NCBI RefSeq assembly: GCF_026341775.1
Contig: NZ_JAPEOB010000003.1
Location: 868,001 to 932,000, forward strand
Length of the DNA: 64,000 bases
Source: Streptomyces sp. NBC_00654
GTDB lineage: Bacteria; Actinomycetota; Actinomycetes; Streptomycetales; Streptomycetaceae
Reading direction: 5' to 3'
Part shown: piece by piece, positions 1-10,541 of the stretch
Layout of the letters: every line of letters begins with the position of its first letter
How positions within the stretch are numbered: the stretch's first letter is position 1
Program-made: the position numbers and the translations under genes
Notes under the pieces: generated by a model
Database searches by the model: none
What the model was told of the DNA's origin: nothing
Seen by the model: only the letters and a program-made list of their open reading frames with translations

Positions 1-661
1 CGACGAGTTCCCGCACCCCTGCCGGGCCGCCGCCGTCGCCGGAGGCCCGCTCACGGTCCAGCCGCAGGGTGGCGCCGCCGTAGCGGACGACGGAGAGCGC
101 GTGGACGTTGTCGGCGGTGGTGCCCCAGGCGACCGAGTGCGAGCCGCAGGAGTTGTTGCCGATCATGCCGCCGAGGGTGCAGCGGCTGTGCGTGGAGGGG
201 TCGGGGCCGAAGGTCAGCCCGTGCGGCGCGGCGGCGGCGCGCAGGTCGTCCAGGACCACGCCGGGCTGGACGACGGCGGTACGGGAGCCGGCGTCCACCG
301 CCACGATCGAGCGCAGATGGCGGGTCAGGTCCAGCACGATGCCGGTACCGGTGGCCTGACCGGCGATGGAGGTGCCGCCGCCGCGCGGCACCACCGCGAC
401 TCCGTACTCGCGGCAGACGGCGAGTGCGGCGGCGACGTCGTCCGCGTCGCGCGGGGCGACGACGCCGAGGGGCACCCGGCGGTAGTTGGAGGCGTCCATC
501 GTCGTCAGGGCCCGCGCGGTGGTGTCGAAGCGGACCTCTCCGCGCACGGCGGCCCCGAGGGCGTGCTCCAGGTCCGGACCAAGCCCCCCGCTCCGGTCTG
601 CACCAAGTCCGTGTCCGGGGTCGTCCGTCTGTCCGGAAATCCCCTCGCGCTCTTCGGCCAT
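1..661 (-). CDS. FAD-binding oxidoreductase (FAD-linked oxidase / GlcD type), N-terminal part only
   Basis: The reverse strand is open from an ATG at 661 to the left edge of the window, giving about 220 residues with no stop. The visible part is the N-terminal FAD-binding (PCMH-type) domain: PRGGGTSIAGQ near residue 94 is the pyrophosphate-binding loop, and GGMIGNNSCGSHSVAWG follows about 75 residues later as in GlcD/D-lactate dehydrogenase-like flavoproteins. Members oxidise 2-hydroxyacids or similar substrates. Many actinobacterial homologues are about 950 residues with an added Fe-S region, but that part would lie outside the window. A hydrophilic tail of about 30 residues precedes the domain, so a slightly later start is possible. 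The substrate cannot be told. Confidence 0.85.
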   Translation of the reverse strand, partial: MAEEREGISGQTDDPGHGLGADRSGGLGPDLEHALGAAVRGEVRFDTTARALTTMDASNYRRVPLGVVAPRDADDVAAALAVCREYGVAVVPRGGGTSIAGQATGTGIVLDLTRHLRSIVAVDAGSRTAVVQPGVVLDDLRAAAAPHGLTFGPDPSTHSRCTLGGMIGNNSCGSHSVAWGTTADNVHALSVVRYGGATLRLDRERASGDGGGPAGVRELV

Positions 662-887
662 GCGCTCAGGATGCCCTTCGACGGGGTGAACTCTTGGGAT
701 AGGACCGGACGCAAAGGCACATTCGGAACAAAAAAGCCCACAGGAACTTCCCAAATCAATCGTCAATTCTCTTATAGTGACCAAGACTTGAGCAGGAATT
801 ATCAGCTCCAGTTGTCACGTTCATCCATTCTCGTGACGGACTGTCCCAATCTGACCTGTCCCGCACCGTCCGCCCCAAGGACTCCGA
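662..887. promoter_or_regulatory. Divergent upstream region of the FAD oxidase and the conservon
   Basis: This 226-base gap separates two divergent genes and is clearly less GC-rich than the rest of the window between about 715 and 830. A -10-like TATAGT lies at 773-778 on the plus strand, with no convincing -35; it would give a leader of roughly 100 bases for cvnA. An AAGGA ribosome-binding site at 877-881 sets the TTG start of cvnA at 888. I see no coding potential here. Confidence 0.4.
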
Positions 888-2534
888 TTGCGCCCCTCAT
901 TCCGGCCGACCGCACTCGCCTTGCTGATCTCGGCAATCGTCACCGGCTCACTGACCGTGTGGGCGGTCGCCGTCGCCCCTGATGCGGTGAGGACCCCGCT
1001 GGCCTGGGGAGCGGGCGCCGCCGCCGTGCTGCTGAGCGTCGCCCTGGCCGTCACCGTCCACACCCTGGGCACGGCACGCGCCCTGCGCGCCCAGCGGACC
1101 GCCGAGTCCCAGCGGTTCACCGCCGAAACCTCGCGCATGGTCTCCGCCTCGGCGGCGGACGCCCAGCGCTTCACCGCCGAGACCGCCAGGATCAAGGCGG
1201 CGGCCTCCGCCGAGAACGCCCGGATCACCGCCGAGGCACGGGCCGAGATGTCCCGCCTCAGCAACGAGGCCGCCTCGGAGCAGGCCCGCCTCACCGCCGA
1301 GACCCAGCGGCTCACGGCTCGTGCCAGCCGCAGCGAGACCGAGCGCTCCGCCGCCGTCGCCGCCTGCGCCAACGCCGCCGGACGCATGCAGGCCCTGGCC
1401 ACCAGCATGCTGGCCGACCTGCGGGAGATGGAGCACCGGCACACCTCCGAGGACGTGCTCGGGGATCTGCTCCACCTGGACCACCGCACCGCCCAGGCGG
1501 GCCGGCTCGCCGACTCCATCGCCGTACTGACCGGTGCCCGCTCCGGGCGCCGCTGGGCGAAGCCGATCGTGATGGAGTCGATCCTGCGCGGCGCGATGGG
1601 GCGGATCGGCAGCTACCAGCGGGTGCGGCTGCACTCGACGAGCGATGTCGCGATCGCCGGGCACGCCGCCGAGGGCGTCATGCACGCCCTGGCCGAGCTG
1701 CTCGACAACGCCGCCAACTTCTCGCCGCCCACCGCAGAGGTCCACGTGTACGTCGAGGAGGTCCCGGCGGGCATCGTCATCACCGTCGAGGACAGCGGCC
1801 TCGTCATGAGCGATGTCCAGCTGCGCCGCGCCGAACGCGCCGTGGCCGCCGAGAACCACGACCTGACCGGTCTGTCCGGCACCCGGCTCGGCCTCGCCGT
1901 CGTCGGCCGGCTGGCCCGCAAGCACGGCCTCACCGTCTCCTTCCGGCCGTCCGCCCGGGGCGGCACCGGCGCGCTGATGATGCTGCCGCAGGACCTCATC
2001 TCCCGCGTCACCGCGCCCACCGCCGAGCCCGACACCGCCGCCGCGCCGATTCCCGCGCAGGCGCAGGTGCCCGCGCAGGAGTCCGTACCCGCGCGAGCGT
2101 CCGCCCCGGCACCGGTCACGCCCGCCGAGCCGGAGCCCGCCCACGCACCGGCCGCGCACCGGGACACGACCCCGGACGCATACCCGGACGCGCACCCGGA
2201 CGTCTCCCGCGCGTCGGGACCGGACGCCGGGTCCGACGTGGACTCGGCCACCGGCTCCTTCCGGCTGCCGGCCCCCGCCGCCCAGGCGCCGGCCACCGGC
2301 CCGGATTCCGAATCGACCGGAGCCGTGCCCACGTTCGGCGAGAGCGGCCTGCCCAAGCGCCGCCGCGGCCGCACCCTGGCCGCCGCCGAGTCCCGTACCG
2401 GCACTGCCGCCCCCGGCGGAGCCGACAGCCCCCGGCCCCGTACCACCGACCCGAAGGTTCAGGCAGCCCGCTTCAACACCTTCAGCAAGGCGGTACGAGC
2501 CAACTCCCCGCACCCGGAAGGCAACACCCGATGA
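888..2534 (+). CDS. cvnA: Conservon sensor-kinase-like membrane ATPase CvnA
   Basis: First gene of a conservon. The TTG start at 888 is chosen because AAGGA lies 6 bases upstream. The 548-residue protein has two N-terminal membrane segments (about residues 8-28 and 40-60). A long alpha-helical stretch rich in repeats such as RFTAETSRM and RLTAETQRL follows (about 70-150), then a GHKL ATPase domain with N-box LAELLDNAANFSPP (about residue 268) and G-box GTRLGLAVVGRLARKHG. The C-terminal 170 residues are Pro/Ala-rich and probably disordered. As in other CvnA proteins no classical phospho-acceptor histidine box is obvious. CvnA is thought to anchor the G-protein-like Cvn complex at the membrane. 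The stop overlaps cvnB by ATGA. Confidence 0.9.
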   Translation: MRPSFRPTALALLISAIVTGSLTVWAVAVAPDAVRTPLAWGAGAAAVLLSVALAVTVHTLGTARALRAQRTAESQRFTAETSRMVSASAADAQRFTAETARIKAAASAENARITAEARAEMSRLSNEAASEQARLTAETQRLTARASRSETERSAAVAACANAAGRMQALATSMLADLREMEHRHTSEDVLGDLLHLDHRTAQAGRLADSIAVLTGARSGRRWAKPIVMESILRGAMGRIGSYQRVRLHSTSDVAIAGHAAEGVMHALAELLDNAANFSPPTAEVHVYVEEVPAGIVITVEDSGLVMSDVQLRRAERAVAAENHDLTGLSGTRLGLAVVGRLARKHGLTVSFRPSARGGTGALMMLPQDLISRVTAPTAEPDTAAAPIPAQAQVPAQESVPARASAPAPVTPAEPEPAHAPAAHRDTTPDAYPDAHPDVSRASGPDAGSDVDSATGSFRLPAPAAQAPATGPDSESTGAVPTFGESGLPKRRRGRTLAAAESRTGTAAPGGADSPRPRTTDPKVQAARFNTFSKAVRANSPHPEGNTR

Positions 2535-2968
2535 CCGCGACCACCGACGAGAAGCTCAACTGGCTGCTGGAGGGCCTGCTCGACCGCACCCCCGGCACCC
2601 GGCACGCCCTCGTCCTGTCCCGCGACGGCCTCAAGCTGTGCCGCACCCCCGAGCTCTCCGTCGACCAGGCGGACCAGCTGGCCGCGATCTCCGCCGGGAT
2701 CCAGAGCCTGTCGCACGGCGCGTCCATCGAGTTCGGTGACGGCACCGGCGGCGTACGGTCCGCGATGACCGAGTTCTACGGCGGTGTGCTGTTCATCGTC
2801 GAGGCGGGCGCGGGCGCGCACCTCGCGGTCGTCGCGGCGGAGGACTCCGACGTCGGCCTCGTCGGGCACAACATGAGCGAACTCGTCGAGCAGCTCGGCG
2901 AACACCTCGTCGCCCCGCCGCGCTACCCGGCCGGTGACCCGGCCGCGGCGGAAACCACGGCCGTATGA
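2531..2968 (+). CDS. cvnB: Roadblock/LC7 domain protein CvnB
   Basis: A 145-residue protein of the Roadblock/LC7 family, which in conservons and in the MglA/MglB system acts as partner or GTPase-activating protein of a small Ras-like GTPase. The family is recognisable from the opening KLNWLLEGLLDRTPGTRHA, the central SRDGLKLCRTPELS strand region and the closing LVGHNMSELVEQLGEHL helix. It starts inside the cvnA stop (ATGA overlap) and its own stop overlaps cvnC the same way, so expression is probably coupled. Cytoplasmic, no signal peptide. Confidence 0.92.
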   Translation: MTATTDEKLNWLLEGLLDRTPGTRHALVLSRDGLKLCRTPELSVDQADQLAAISAGIQSLSHGASIEFGDGTGGVRSAMTEFYGGVLFIVEAGAGAHLAVVAAEDSDVGLVGHNMSELVEQLGEHLVAPPRYPAGDPAAAETTAV

Positions 2969-3336
2969 CGACGGCGCCCCGCCCCCGCCCCGGCCGCGAC
3001 GACGATCCGGACCGGCTCTACACCCTCACCGGTGGCCGCAGCCGCTCCGACTCGGCCGCCTTCGACCTGGTGACCCTCGTCGTCGCGGAATGCGATCCGT
3101 CCCCCGGCATGCAGTCGGAACATGTCGCGATCCTGCGGATGTGCGAGCGCCCCACGGCGGTCGTCGAGATCGCCGCGAGCCTGAACCTGCCTGTCAGCAT
3201 CGTCCGCATCATGCTGTGCGACCTGCTCGACACCAGCCGGATCAGCGCCCGCCACCCCCGTACCGCCCGTGTCGCGGACCGGCTCCCCGACCCCGACATC
3301 CTGGAACAGGTGCTCGTTGGACTCCGCAACCTCTGA
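2965..3336 (+). CDS. cvnC: DUF742 protein CvnC
   Basis: A 123-residue DUF742 protein, always the third gene of conservons. DUF742 resembles a winged helix, visible here from ILRMCERPTAVVEIAA through LPVSIVRIMLCDLL. The typical opening, RLYTLTGGRSRSD, is present near residue 14. It overlaps cvnB by four bases (ATGA), and its 3' end overlaps the proposed start of cvnD by 20 bases. Biochemical work on conservons suggests that CvnC takes part in the membrane complex with CvnA, B and D; its exact function is not settled. Confidence 0.92.
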   Translation: MTTAPRPRPGRDDDPDRLYTLTGGRSRSDSAAFDLVTLVVAECDPSPGMQSEHVAILRMCERPTAVVEIAASLNLPVSIVRIMLCDLLDTSRISARHPRTARVADRLPDPDILEQVLVGLRNL

Positions 3337-3964
3337 CCGTGCCGCCCTGCAGGCGACGGCCGACAACGGACTGAAGATCGTCGTCGTCGGCGGCTTCGGC
3401 GTCGGCAAGACCACCATGGTCCGTTCCGTCAGCGAGATCCGCCCGCTGAACACGGAAGAGACCATGACCCGCGCGGGCGAGGCCGTCGACCACCTCGACG
3501 GTGTGCACGCGAAGACGTCGACCACGGTCGCGTTCGACTTCGGCAGGATCACGCTCGACGCCCGCTCGGTGCTGTACCTCTTCGGCGCCCCCGGACAGGA
3601 ACGCTTCTGGTTCCTGTGGGACCGGCTCTTCTCCGGGACGCTGGGCGCCGTCGTGCTCGTCGACACCCGGCGGCTCGCCGACTCCTGGTACGCCATCGAC
3701 CGGCTGGAGCACCACGGCACGCCCTTCATCGTGGCGTGCAACGACTTCGGCGGCCCGCTCCACACCGAGCAGCAGATAAGGGAGGCCCTGGACCTGTCCG
3801 CGGACGTCCCGCTCGTGGAGTGCGACGCCCGGGACCGGTCCTCCAGCAAGTACGTGCTGATCACGCTCGTCGAACACCTCCAGAAGCTGGCCGCCCGCGC
3901 CCGGCCCCCGCAGGCGGCCCTGGCCGCGGCAACGCCCGCCAAGACCCCGGAGCCCACCCCGTGA
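3317..3964 (+). CDS. cvnD: Small GTPase-like ATP/GTP-binding protein CvnD
   Basis: A 215-residue Ras/MglA-like nucleotide-binding protein. The P-loop is GGFGVGKTT near residue 21, the G3 region is APGQERFWFLWDRL near residue 93, and a G4-like ACNDFGG follows. I place the start at a TTG at 3317 because GGAACAGG lies 6 bases upstream and because this begins just ahead of the conserved region. That start overlaps the end of cvnC by 20 bases. The end overlaps the following P450 gene by four bases (GTGA). It is the expected switch subunit of the conservon, cycling between nucleotide states and interacting with CvnB. Confidence 0.9.
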   Translation: MDSATSDRAALQATADNGLKIVVVGGFGVGKTTMVRSVSEIRPLNTEETMTRAGEAVDHLDGVHAKTSTTVAFDFGRITLDARSVLYLFGAPGQERFWFLWDRLFSGTLGAVVLVDTRRLADSWYAIDRLEHHGTPFIVACNDFGGPLHTEQQIREALDLSADVPLVECDARDRSSSKYVLITLVEHLQKLAARARPPQAALAAATPAKTPEPTP

Positions 3965-5207
3965 CCGCTCTCCCCGTGACGGGCTGCCCCGTCACCCACG
4001 GGTCCGTACCGCTGTCCGGACCCCGCTTCCAGACCGACCCCGTGCGGCTGTACCGGGACATGCGGCGCGACCACGGCGCCGTGGCCCCGGTCGTGCTGGA
4101 CGGCGACGTGCCCGCCTGGCTGATCCTCGGCTACCGCGAACTGCACCAGGTCACCGGCGACCCGGTGCTCTTCAGCCGGGACTCGGACCTGTGGAACCAG
4201 TGGGACCGCATCCCGGACGACTGGCCGCTGCTGCCGATGATCGGGCGCAAGCAGCCGTCGATCCTCTACACGGTCGGCGAACGGCACAGCCGGCGCGCCA
4301 TGATGATCAGCAACGCGCTGGAGGGCGTCGACCCGTTCGCGCTGAAGCGGTACGCGGAGGAGTTCGCCGACGGGCTCATCGACCGGTTCTGCTCCACCGG
4401 CGGGACGGACATCATCGCGCGGTACACGATGCTGCTCCCCGCGCTCGTCCTGGCGAAGCTCTACGGCTTCTCCAACGAGACCGGTGCCGCGCTCGTCGGC
4501 TCGCTCAACGACATGATCGACGGCCGGGAGAGGGCGCTCGCCGGAGCGCAGCACCTCACCACTTCCATGGCCCAGCTGCTGGCCGACAAGCACGCCGTGC
4601 CGGGCGACGACGTCGCCAGCCGGATGCTCGCCGACGACGGGGGCTTCACCGACGAGGAGATCGCCCAGGACCTGATGGTCATGATGGCCGCGGGCCACCA
4701 GCCGACCGCCGACTGGATGGGCAACTCGCTGCGCCTCATGCTCACCGACGACCGGTTCGCCGCCTCCCTCTCCGGCGGGCGGCACAGCGTCGCCGAGGCG
4801 ATGAACGAGGTGCTCTGGGAGGACACCCCCACCCAGAACGTCGCCGGACGGTGGGCCTCCCGCGACACCCACCTCGGCGGCCGGCACATCCGCGCCGGGG
4901 ACCTGCTCCTCCTCGGGATCGCCGCCGCCAACGGCGACCCGCAGGTCCGCACCCACGCCTCGGCGCTCACCGGCGGCAACAACGCCTTCCTCTCCTTCGG
5001 CCACGGCGAGCACCGCTGCCCCTTCCCCGCCCAGGAGACCGCCGAGGTCGTCGCCCGTACGGGGATCGAGGTCCTCCTGGACCGGCTGCCCGACGTGGAC
5101 CTCGCCGTCCCCGCCGAGGCGCTGACCCGCCGCCCGTCGCCGTGGCTGCGCGGCCTGACCGACCTGCCGGTGCGTTTCACTCCCACTCCCGCTCTCGGAG
5201 GAAGACC

Positions 5208-5211
<4 letters not shown>
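3961..5211 (+). CDS. CYP157-like cytochrome P450 lacking the EXXR motif
   Basis: A 416-residue P450 coupled to cvnD by a four-base overlap; the start is the GTG at 3961. The heme-binding loop FGHGEHRCPF is present with Cys353 as thiolate ligand. The K-helix has E283-V-L-W286 where almost all P450s have EXXR. The I-helix reads AGHQPT (about residues 244-249), so the acidic residue and first threonine of the usual AGHETT are also lost. Absence of EXXR is the published hallmark of the CYP157 family, which in Streptomyces coelicolor sits in conservons beside CYP154 genes. Catalysis, if any, may be unusual; the substrate is unknown. The stop overlaps the next P450 gene (ATGA). Confidence 0.9.
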
Positions 5212-7675
<2,464 letters not shown>

Positions 7676-7697
7676 GCAGACGTACGGAGACATACGG

Positions 7698-7734
7698 AGA
7701 CGGCCCGGCACACACCTCGTGTGCCGGGCCGTCT
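7698..7734 (+). terminator. Strong terminator of serC
   Basis: A perfect 16-base-pair inverted repeat (7698-7713 and 7719-7734) with a 5-base loop begins 22 bases after the serC stop. The 3' side continues CTGCTTC, a weak pyrimidine run. Confidence 0.8.
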
Positions 7735-7833
7735 CTGCTTCACTCGACCGGGTGGCGGATCGCCTGTGGGACATCCGGCACCGCTCGGTCCTACGATGAT
7801 GTTCTCGACACCAGCCATTCCAGGAGGCCCGCA

Positions 7834-8448
7834 ATGTCTGCAGCAGCAGTCGAGCACCCCTGTGACGGTGAACCGGAAATCTCGCTGCTGGAGAGTGCCA
7901 ACGAACTCTCCGAACAGCTCCCGGGGCGCCGCGTCGAGATCATCGGAGGCGTCATCACCGTGGCCCCGTCGCCGGACGGCCCGCACGCCGACGCGCTGAC
8001 CACACTCGCGCTCGCGCTCGGCGCCGCAGGACTCCACAGCAAGGAGTCCAGAGTCCTCCAGGGCGCGGGCCTCTGGCTGCCGAGCGGCCCCCACGACTAC
8101 GCCGTCCCCGATCTGGCGCTCGTCGACGCGGACTACCGGGATCACCCGGCCGAAAACGCCACCTACGACCCCAGCGTCTTCCGCATGGTCGTGGAGGTCA
8201 CCTCCGGGAACTACCAGAACGATCTGCGCAACAAGGTCGCCATGTATGCCTATGCCAAGATCCCGGTCTACGTCATCCTCGACCGCAAGCACGGCCGCAT
8301 CCATGTCCTGACCGAGCCGATGGCCGGCGGATACGACCGCCACGAGGTGTACGCACCGGGCCAGCAGGCCCCGCTCCCCGCCTCCATCGGTGCCGAGGTC
8401 TCCCTCGACGTCTCCGAGCTGGTGCTGGCGGGCCGCCCGAAACGCTGA
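7834..8448 (+). CDS. Uma2 family (DUF820) endonuclease-fold protein
   Basis: A 204-residue DUF820/Uma2 protein with a PD-(D/E)XK nuclease fold. The core is visible as AVPDLALVDADY (acidic metal ligand), then MVVEVTSGN (second acid) and RNKVAMYAYAKIPVYVILD (lysine and following strand). Such proteins are numerous in actinobacteria and their role is mostly unproven; many are paralogues without a known target. The ATG at 7834 is preceded by AGGAGG at a normal distance, so the start is secure. It is monocistronic; the next bases downstream hold a decayed fragment of another gene in the same frame. Confidence 0.85.
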   Translation: MSAAAVEHPCDGEPEISLLESANELSEQLPGRRVEIIGGVITVAPSPDGPHADALTTLALALGAAGLHSKESRVLQGAGLWLPSGPHDYAVPDLALVDADYRDHPAENATYDPSVFRMVVEVTSGNYQNDLRNKVAMYAYAKIPVYVILDRKHGRIHVLTEPMAGGYDRHEVYAPGQQAPLPASIGAEVSLDVSELVLAGRPKR

Positions 8449-8571
8449 GGACCGGGCCGGGGTCGTGCCGCCGCCGACCTCGCGCTGGAGGACGTGCTGC
8501 GGCACGCCGGGCACATGGACATCGTCCGCGAACCGATCGACGGAGCGACGGGCGCCCGCCCGGGCAGCTGA
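8449..8571 (+). pseudogene. C-terminal remnant of a DUF664/DinB-family protein
   Basis: Directly after the Uma2 stop, and in the same frame, the sequence stays open for 40 codons to a TGA at 8569-8571. It ends with the segment LRHAGHMDIVREPIDG. The H-x-G-H segment followed by DIxRExxDG matches the last helix of DUF664 (DinB-fold, mycothiol-transferase-like) proteins, whose C-terminal histidines bind metal. There is no start or N-terminal domain, so this is a stump left after a deletion. Recognition rests on the motif alone. Confidence 0.5.
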
Positions 8572-8593
8572 CCTGACACCGGCGTCTCATGGC

Positions 8594-8665
8594 ACCCCGT
8601 CACCCGCCGCACCGCCCCCGTCACCTCACTGCGGCCCCCGTCACCCCACCGCGGCCCCCGTCACT
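8594..8665. repeat. Imperfect tandem repeat of about 21 bases
   Basis: Four spaced copies of CCCCGTCAC with related flanks fill the gap between the DUF664 remnant and the end of the DUF4259 gene. Adjacent units read roughly CACTGCGGCCCCCGT. No function is visible. Confidence 0.6.
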
Positions 8666-9074
8666 CCGCCGGCGCCGCCGCCAGCACCGCGCGCAGGGCG
8701 GCGACCCCGGCCAGCCACTCCTCGCCCGCACCGCCGTCGGCCCAGAGCTCCAGGACCTCCGAATTCTCCCCGGCGACCCGGTCCAGGGCCCGGACCGCCA
8801 GCGGGCGCAGGTCCGCGGGGAGCGGGGGCAAGGGCTCCTTCGGGCCGTACGCGGTGGTGACGGGCTCACCGCCGGGGCACTGGGCGGCCACCAGCGCGGC
8901 GGCGGCCACCACCACCTCGCCGTCGTCCAGATAGCCCTGCGGGGAGGTGTTCACCGCCTCCGCCAGAGCGTCCCGGAGGACATCCGCGCGTTTCTCCGGC
9001 GGGGCGTCGTCCACCCGGCCGCCGAAGTCGGCCGCGGTGTCGTTGTCGAAATACCCGATGTCCCAGGCGCCCAT
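8661..9074 (-). CDS. DUF4259 domain protein
   Basis: A 137-residue cytoplasmic protein beginning MGAWDIGYFDNDTAADF, the signature opening of DUF4259. The family has no established role, although members often occur beside toxin-immunity or regulatory genes. The ATG at 9074 is chosen because GGAGAAAGGGA lies immediately upstream at correct spacing; an upstream in-frame start at 9137 would add non-conserved residues. The GNAT gene on the same strand ends 70 bases upstream of this start, so the two may be co-transcribed. Confidence 0.8.
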   Translation of the reverse strand: MGAWDIGYFDNDTAADFGGRVDDAPPEKRADVLRDALAEAVNTSPQGYLDDGEVVVAAAALVAAQCPGGEPVTTAYGPKEPLPPLPADLRPLAVRALDRVAGENSEVLELWADGGAGEEWLAGVAALRAVLAAAPAE

Positions 9075-9143
9075 GGGGTCCCTTTCTCCGTTGGTGCCCC
9101 CCATCCTGACCGCCACCACTGACAATCGGCCGGGCACACCCCC

Positions 9144-9656
9144 TCAGGCCCCCGGTACGTCCCGGCGCCAGCGCACTTCGCCGTCCTCCCACTCGTCGGT
9201 CGGGGCGAGTCCCGCCGCCCCGGCAACGGCGGCGGACGCCGTGTGGTCGGGGTGGATGTGCGCGAGGACCGTACGGACGGAACCGTCCGCCAGCAGGTGC
9301 GCGACGAGGCCCGCCGCCGCCTCCTTCGCGTAGCCCCGGCCCTGCCACGGCGTCCCCACGACCCAGGCGATCTCCGCCGCCCCGCCCCGTACCGTCGCCT
9401 GGACGTACCCCGCGAGGCGGCCGTCCTCGCGGACCCGGAGCACCCAGTTCCACCACTGCTCGGCGGGGTCCGGCGAACCGGCGCTCTGGCGCTCGTAGCG
9501 GGCCCGGAGCGCGGCCGTGTCCTCGGGGGCGCCTCCGGTGTACGTGTGCAGGGCCGGATCGCCGAGGACGGCGGCCATCTCGTCCGCGTACGCGGCCTCC
9601 AGGGGCAGCGCGTCGAGGTGGTCGGTGGTGAAGGGCAAGGGCCCGTTACTGTGCAT
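9144..9656 (-). CDS. GNAT family N-acetyltransferase
   Basis: A 170-residue RimJ/RimL-like GNAT protein. It opens with TTDHLDALPLEAAYADEMAA, typical of the Acetyltransf_3 group. The acetyl-CoA loop is GTPWQGRGYAKEAA (about residue 108, Q/R-x-x-G-x-G/A), followed by VLAHIHPDHTASAAV. The substrate is unknown. The start codon at 9656 abuts a perfect hairpin (9657-9681) that carries a -10-like TAGGGT in its loop region, 8 bases upstream of the ATG on this strand. Confidence 0.88.
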   Translation of the reverse strand: MHSNGPLPFTTDHLDALPLEAAYADEMAAVLGDPALHTYTGGAPEDTAALRARYERQSAGSPDPAEQWWNWVLRVREDGRLAGYVQATVRGGAAEIAWVVGTPWQGRGYAKEAAAGLVAHLLADGSVRTVLAHIHPDHTASAAVAGAAGLAPTDEWEDGEVRWRRDVPGA

Positions 9657-9681
9657 GGGGCCCGACCCTACGTCGGGCCCC
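9657..9681 (-). terminator. Hairpin between the ABC operon and the GNAT gene
   Basis: A perfect 10-base-pair inverted repeat (9657-9666 with 9672-9681, 5-base loop) lies 20 bases after the ABC permease stop and touches the GNAT start codon. It probably ends the ABC transcript. On the same strand the loop contains TAGGGT, a possible -10 for the GNAT gene, so it could be terminator, operator or both. Confidence 0.55.
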
Positions 9682-9701
9682 CACCTGCGACGAAGCGGTT
9701 T

Positions 9702-10541
9702 TCAGCGGCTCAGCCGCTGGAACCTGCGCACCGCCAGCGGCAGGAACACCAGCGTGATCACCAGCGGCCACACCAGGGCCATCAGCAGGGCGTGTTCCTC
9801 CACCCAGGTGCCGCCGCCGGCCACCGGGTTGCCGAACAGTTCACGGCTCGCGGTGGCGGTCGAGGAGACCGGGTTCCACGCGGCGAGGGTGCCGAGCCAG
9901 CCCGGCATCAGGGAGGGCGCGACCAGTGCGCTGGAGATCATCGTGACGGGGAAGGCGATGGCGTACAGCCCGCCCGCCGCCTCCGCGTTCGGCACCAGCA
10001 GGCCGAGCCAGACACCCACCCAGATCAGGCTGAACCGCAGCAGCAGGAGCAGCCCGAAGGCGCCCACCGCCGCCATCGGACGCCCGCCCGCCCGCCAGCC
10101 GATCGCCAGCGCGGTGGCCGCGAGGATGGTCAGCTCGGCGGCGGCCACGACGAGGTCCGCCACCCCGCGTCCGGAGGCGACCGCCGACGGGGCCATCGGC
10201 ATGGAGCGGAACCGGTCGATGACGCCCTTGCCCGCGTCGGTGACGACGGCCATCGCGGTGTTCATGAAGCCCATCGTCATGGTCGTGGCGAACATGCCCG
10301 GCATCAGGAACTCCCGGTAGTCACCCCCGCCGGGCACCTTCATCGCGCTGCCGAAGATATAGCCGTACAGCAGCACGGAGAGGATCGGGAACCCCAACTG
10401 CCAGATGATGGCGACGGGTTGGCGCTGATAGTGGGTCAGGCTACGGCGTGTGACGTTCCAGCAGTCGGCGAACGCCCAGAAGAGCCGGCCACGCTCCGGC
10501 CCCACGGCCGCCGCGCCGTCCTTCAGTTCGAGCATGGTCAT
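9702..10541 (-). CDS. ABC-2 type (DrrB-like) drug exporter permease
   Basis: A 279-residue integral membrane protein with about six hydrophobic segments and the ABC2_membrane topology of daunorubicin-resistance DrrB permeases. The first segment follows [18 protein letters not shown], and the conserved loop near residue 110 reads [14 protein letters not shown], typical of DrrB. It overlaps the upstream ATPase gene by four bases (ATGA), forming a two-subunit exporter. Substrate unknown; control is probably by the divergent TetR at 11821. Confidence 0.9.
   Translation of the reverse strand: MTMLELKDGAAAVGPERGRLFWAFADCWNVTRRSLTHYQRQPVAIIWQLGFPILSVLLYGYIFGSAMKVPGGGDYREFLMPGMFATTMTMGFMNTAMAVVTDAGKGVIDRFRSMPMAPSAVASGRGVADLVVAAAELTILAATALAIGWRAGGRPMAAVGAFGLLLLLRFSLIWVGVWLGLLVPNAEAAGGLYAIAFPVTMISSALVAPSLMPGWLGTLAAWNPVSSTATASRELFGNPVAGGGTWVEEHALLMALVWPLVITLVFLPLAVRRFQRLSR

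Noticed and set aside
3616..3960. N-terminal extension of the first P450 to 3616
   Set aside because: It would lie over cvnD in another frame and has Arg/Pro/Ala composition typical of a shadow frame. The GTG at 3961 has a natural P450 start and an overlap with cvnD.
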